Below, piece after piece: positions 10,180-11,992 of a stretch of 11,992 bases of DNA. How positions within the stretch are numbered: position 1 is the stretch's first letter; each line of letters opens with the position of its first letter. The stretch comes from JAPLGZ01 sp038225095 (GTDB lineage: Bacteria; Chloroflexota; Anaerolineae; Caldilineales; Caldilineaceae), in assembly GCA_038225095.1 (NCBI GenBank), contig JBBREZ010000182.1:1-11992 (forward strand), given 5' to 3'. The notes beneath the pieces are model-generated. The model worked only from the letters and a program-made list of their open reading frames with translations, had not been told where the DNA came from and ran no database searches. A program made the translations under genes and the position numbers.

Positions 10180-11992
10180 ATGCGTACGCTAAATTCGATG
10201 AATGGTATGCTCTGGTTACTCGTTGCCTTGGTGTGGCTGGTCGTTGTGGGTTGGCTTTGGCGGCGTGAACAATATAACAGCCAACAGAATAACAGTCAGC
10301 CGCCTGGGTTCTATTGGGATGTCCTGGCTGGTGGCGTCCTTTTTGGGTTAACGCTGGGGTTCTTCTGGCGTACGATCAGCGGCGATGTCTACCAACCAGC
10401 CGATGGCGGCGATTTGGTCAGTTTTCTCTTTCCCACCTATCGCTTTGCCGCTAGTCAATTGCACCAATGGATCTTACCGCTCTGGAATCCGCACCTCTAC
10501 GGCGGCGCGCCCTTTATCAGCGATATTCAATCCGGTTTTCTCTATCCACCCAATCTACTCCTTTTTTTGCTCAAGCCAGATTTCGACTATCGGATGATGC
10601 AATGGTTGGCGATTGGCCACATCTACTGGGCCGGATTGGGCGTTTATGTGCTCTTGCGCACGCTGCACTGGGCGGAGAATCAACCTGTTTCCCGACCAGC
10701 CGCGCTTTTTGGCGCATTGGCTTTTCAATTCAGCGACCCATTGTTGATCCACCTGGGCAATCTCAATTTGATCGCCGTCTTAAGCTGGCTGCCGTGGGTG
10801 TTAGCCGCCTATCACCGCGCGTTGACCACGCGTCATCTGCGTTGGGTCGGCCTGGCCGCCCTTTTGTTTGCAATTGGCAATTACGCCGGCCATGCCCAAA
10901 GCATGCTTTATATTGGGCTGGCGGTTGGCCTTTATACCTTGCTCTGGTTAGGGCTAACGGCCAAGGATCAGGTGGCCGGTAGCCAGGATCCGTGGTCAGC
11001 TGGATCAATCTTAAAATATGGCCTCGCGAACCTTCAGTACTTGGTCATTTTGGGCCTGCTCACATTTTTATTGTCCGCCCCCATCCTGTTGCCAGCCTTC
11101 GAGTTGACCCGTTATACCGCACGCAGCCATTTTACCTATCAAGATACCGTTGGCTTTTCACTGGCGCCCACACAGGCGATTGGTCTGCTTATGCCCGGCT
11201 TTTTTGGTTATGGTCCCGCCTTGCACTGGAGTTTGTGGCAGCGCGTAGAAACACCCTACGCGGGCGTGGCAACGTTGATCTTGGCCGCAGCCGGCTTAGG
11301 CTTGACGAACGCAGAAACTCGGCGTAAATTATGGCCGTGGCTGGGGCTGGCGCTCTTTGGTTTTGTCACGGCGCTGGGCATTTATGCGCTTTTGCACGGC
11401 TGGCTGACCCTGCTTTTGCCCGGCTTTGGCCAATTGCGCGCACCGGCCCGCGCCCTTGTTCTGTGGACATTAGGGATCTCGGTCATCGCTGCCGTTGGCT
11501 TTGATCGGCTAATCCACAGTGGCGAGCATAATGAAGCAGCCGGTGCCATCATACCGCATTTCGCGGCGCTGAACACTTTTCTCAAAACGGTGGCTTTTAT
11601 CCTTGCTGGCATCGCCATGCCAATCATCTATCTGGCAATGCTTTTGACGCAGCAGGATGAAACCGAGTTTTTGCGGGCCTCGTTGGCCGCGTTGGCGATC
11701 ACGCAGGCAACCGGTTTTTGGTTAGGCAGTTGGGTTCTGATCAAAATTCGGCGCAACCAGTGGCTCAGCCGTCCTGTCTTTGCTGTGCTGATGATCGCCC
11801 TGCTCTATCTTGATCTGGCGGCGACTGGCGCTTACACGGACATCAGCCCCACCCAGCCAACCACCGGCTACCAGCACCCAGAAATTATCACGTTTCTTAA
11901 AAATGACCCGGATCTCTTTCGCATCGATACGCGGACTGAGATTGACACGTTATGGCAGCCGGACACTGCGGCCCTGGTCGGTTTGCAAGATG
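10180..11992 (+). CDS. YfhO-family polytopic membrane protein (C-terminus beyond window)
   Basis: An uninterrupted frame of 604 codons runs off the right edge. It encodes a membrane protein with many hydrophobic segments: a first helix at about 10-27 (LWLLVALVWLVVVGWLW), another at about 45-65, then a conserved loop with FPTYRFAASQLHQWILPLWNPH and YGGAPFISDIQSGFLYPPN typical of the YfhO family, which has a GT-C glycosyltransferase-like architecture. Later motifs also fit: GNYAGHAQ, LSAPILLPAFELTRYTAR, GFGQLRAPARALVLWTLG, and near the end FLKNDPDLFRIDTRTEIDT, the start of the extracytoplasmic domain. Family members are implicated in decorating cell-surface polymers; the substrate here is unknown. 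ATG 10180 is the first possible start; ATGs at 10198 and 10207 are alternatives, and none has a strong ribosome site. Confidence 0.88.
   Translation, partial: MRTLNSMNGMLWLLVALVWLVVVGWLWRREQYNSQQNNSQPPGFYWDVLAGGVLFGLTLGFFWRTISGDVYQPADGGDLVSFLFPTYRFAASQLHQWILPLWNPHLYGGAPFISDIQSGFLYPPNLLLFLLKPDFDYRMMQWLAIGHIYWAGLGVYVLLRTLHWAENQPVSRPAALFGALAFQFSDPLLIHLGNLNLIAVLSWLPWVLAAYHRALTTRHLRWVGLAALLFAIGNYAGHAQSMLYIGLAVGLYTLLWLGLTAKDQVAGSQDPWSAGSILKYGLANLQYLVILGLLTFLLSAPILLPAFELTRYTARSHFTYQDTVGFSLAPTQAIGLLMPGFFGYGPALHWSLWQRVETPYAGVATLILAAAGLGLTNAETRRKLWPWLGLALFGFVTALGIYALLHGWLTLLLPGFGQLRAPARALVLWTLGISVIAAVGFDRLIHSGEHNEAAGAIIPHFAALNTFLKTVAFILAGIAMPIIYLAMLLTQQDETEFLRASLAALAITQATGFWLGSWVLIKIRRNQWLSRPVFAVLMIALLYLDLAATGAYTDISPTQPTTGYQHPEIITFLKNDPDLFRIDTRTEIDTLWQPDTAALVGLQD

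Noticed and set aside
10467..10982. Plus-strand open frame of 171 codons
   Set aside because: It is a different frame inside the YfhO-like gene, whose own frame stays open for 604 codons and matches the family.

Overview
The window looks like a chromosomal stretch of a free-living, mid-GC bacterium, most probably a member of the Chloroflexota (Anaerolineae/Caldilineae/Chloroflexia type). This rests on recalled family content: a divergent second GroEL-like chaperonin, a membrane-anchored Trm112-like protein, a small COG4892-type heme/steroid-binding protein and a YfhO-type membrane protein. No rRNA or marker gene is present to confirm it. No tRNA, rRNA or CRISPR array was seen.

Layout. Positions 1-408 (minus) hold the N-terminal part of a lipoprotein that runs off the left edge. 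Positions 413-1627 (minus) encode an M20D metallo-amidohydrolase. At 1793-3279 (plus) lies a 5'-truncated response-regulator receiver gene that has been split by a TnpB-only IS200/IS605 element (about 1952-3234; tnpB on minus). Positions 3423-5490 (minus) carry a two-component operon in which an OmpR/PhoB-type regulator overlaps its HAMP sensor kinase by 14 bp. The regulator has a candidate direct-repeat operator over its promoter. Positions 5949-6794 (minus) encode an Asp-box (BNR) beta-propeller and 6890-8560 (minus) a divergent Cpn60/GroEL-like protein. Positions 9053-9427 (minus) encode a membrane-anchored degenerate Trm112-like protein, and 9635-9904 (minus) a cytochrome-b5-like small protein starting with TTG. 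From 10180 (plus) a YfhO-family polytopic membrane protein runs off the right edge.

The spacers are unusually structured. Almost every one carries a different foldback: an AT-rich inverted repeat at 6819-6873, a C/G-rich 114-bp foldback at 8776-8889, a perfect 16-bp stem at 8961-8995, a perfect 32-bp stem at 9534-9609, and a CACAGAG-type foldback at 10063-10167. Several look like dispersed intergenic repeats rather than gene-specific regulators.

The points most worth following up are: (i) the IS insertion, whose pre-insertion site can be rebuilt from the reading frame alone and yields a plausible TnpB target motif (TTCAAC) plus a predicted RNA guide; (ii) a textbook promoter placing tnpB transcription at or next to its own ATG, implying a leaderless mRNA; (iii) the GroEL-like protein, in which the Asp equivalent to the ATP-hydrolysis residue Asp398 is Arg418; (iv) the 32-bp perfect palindrome.
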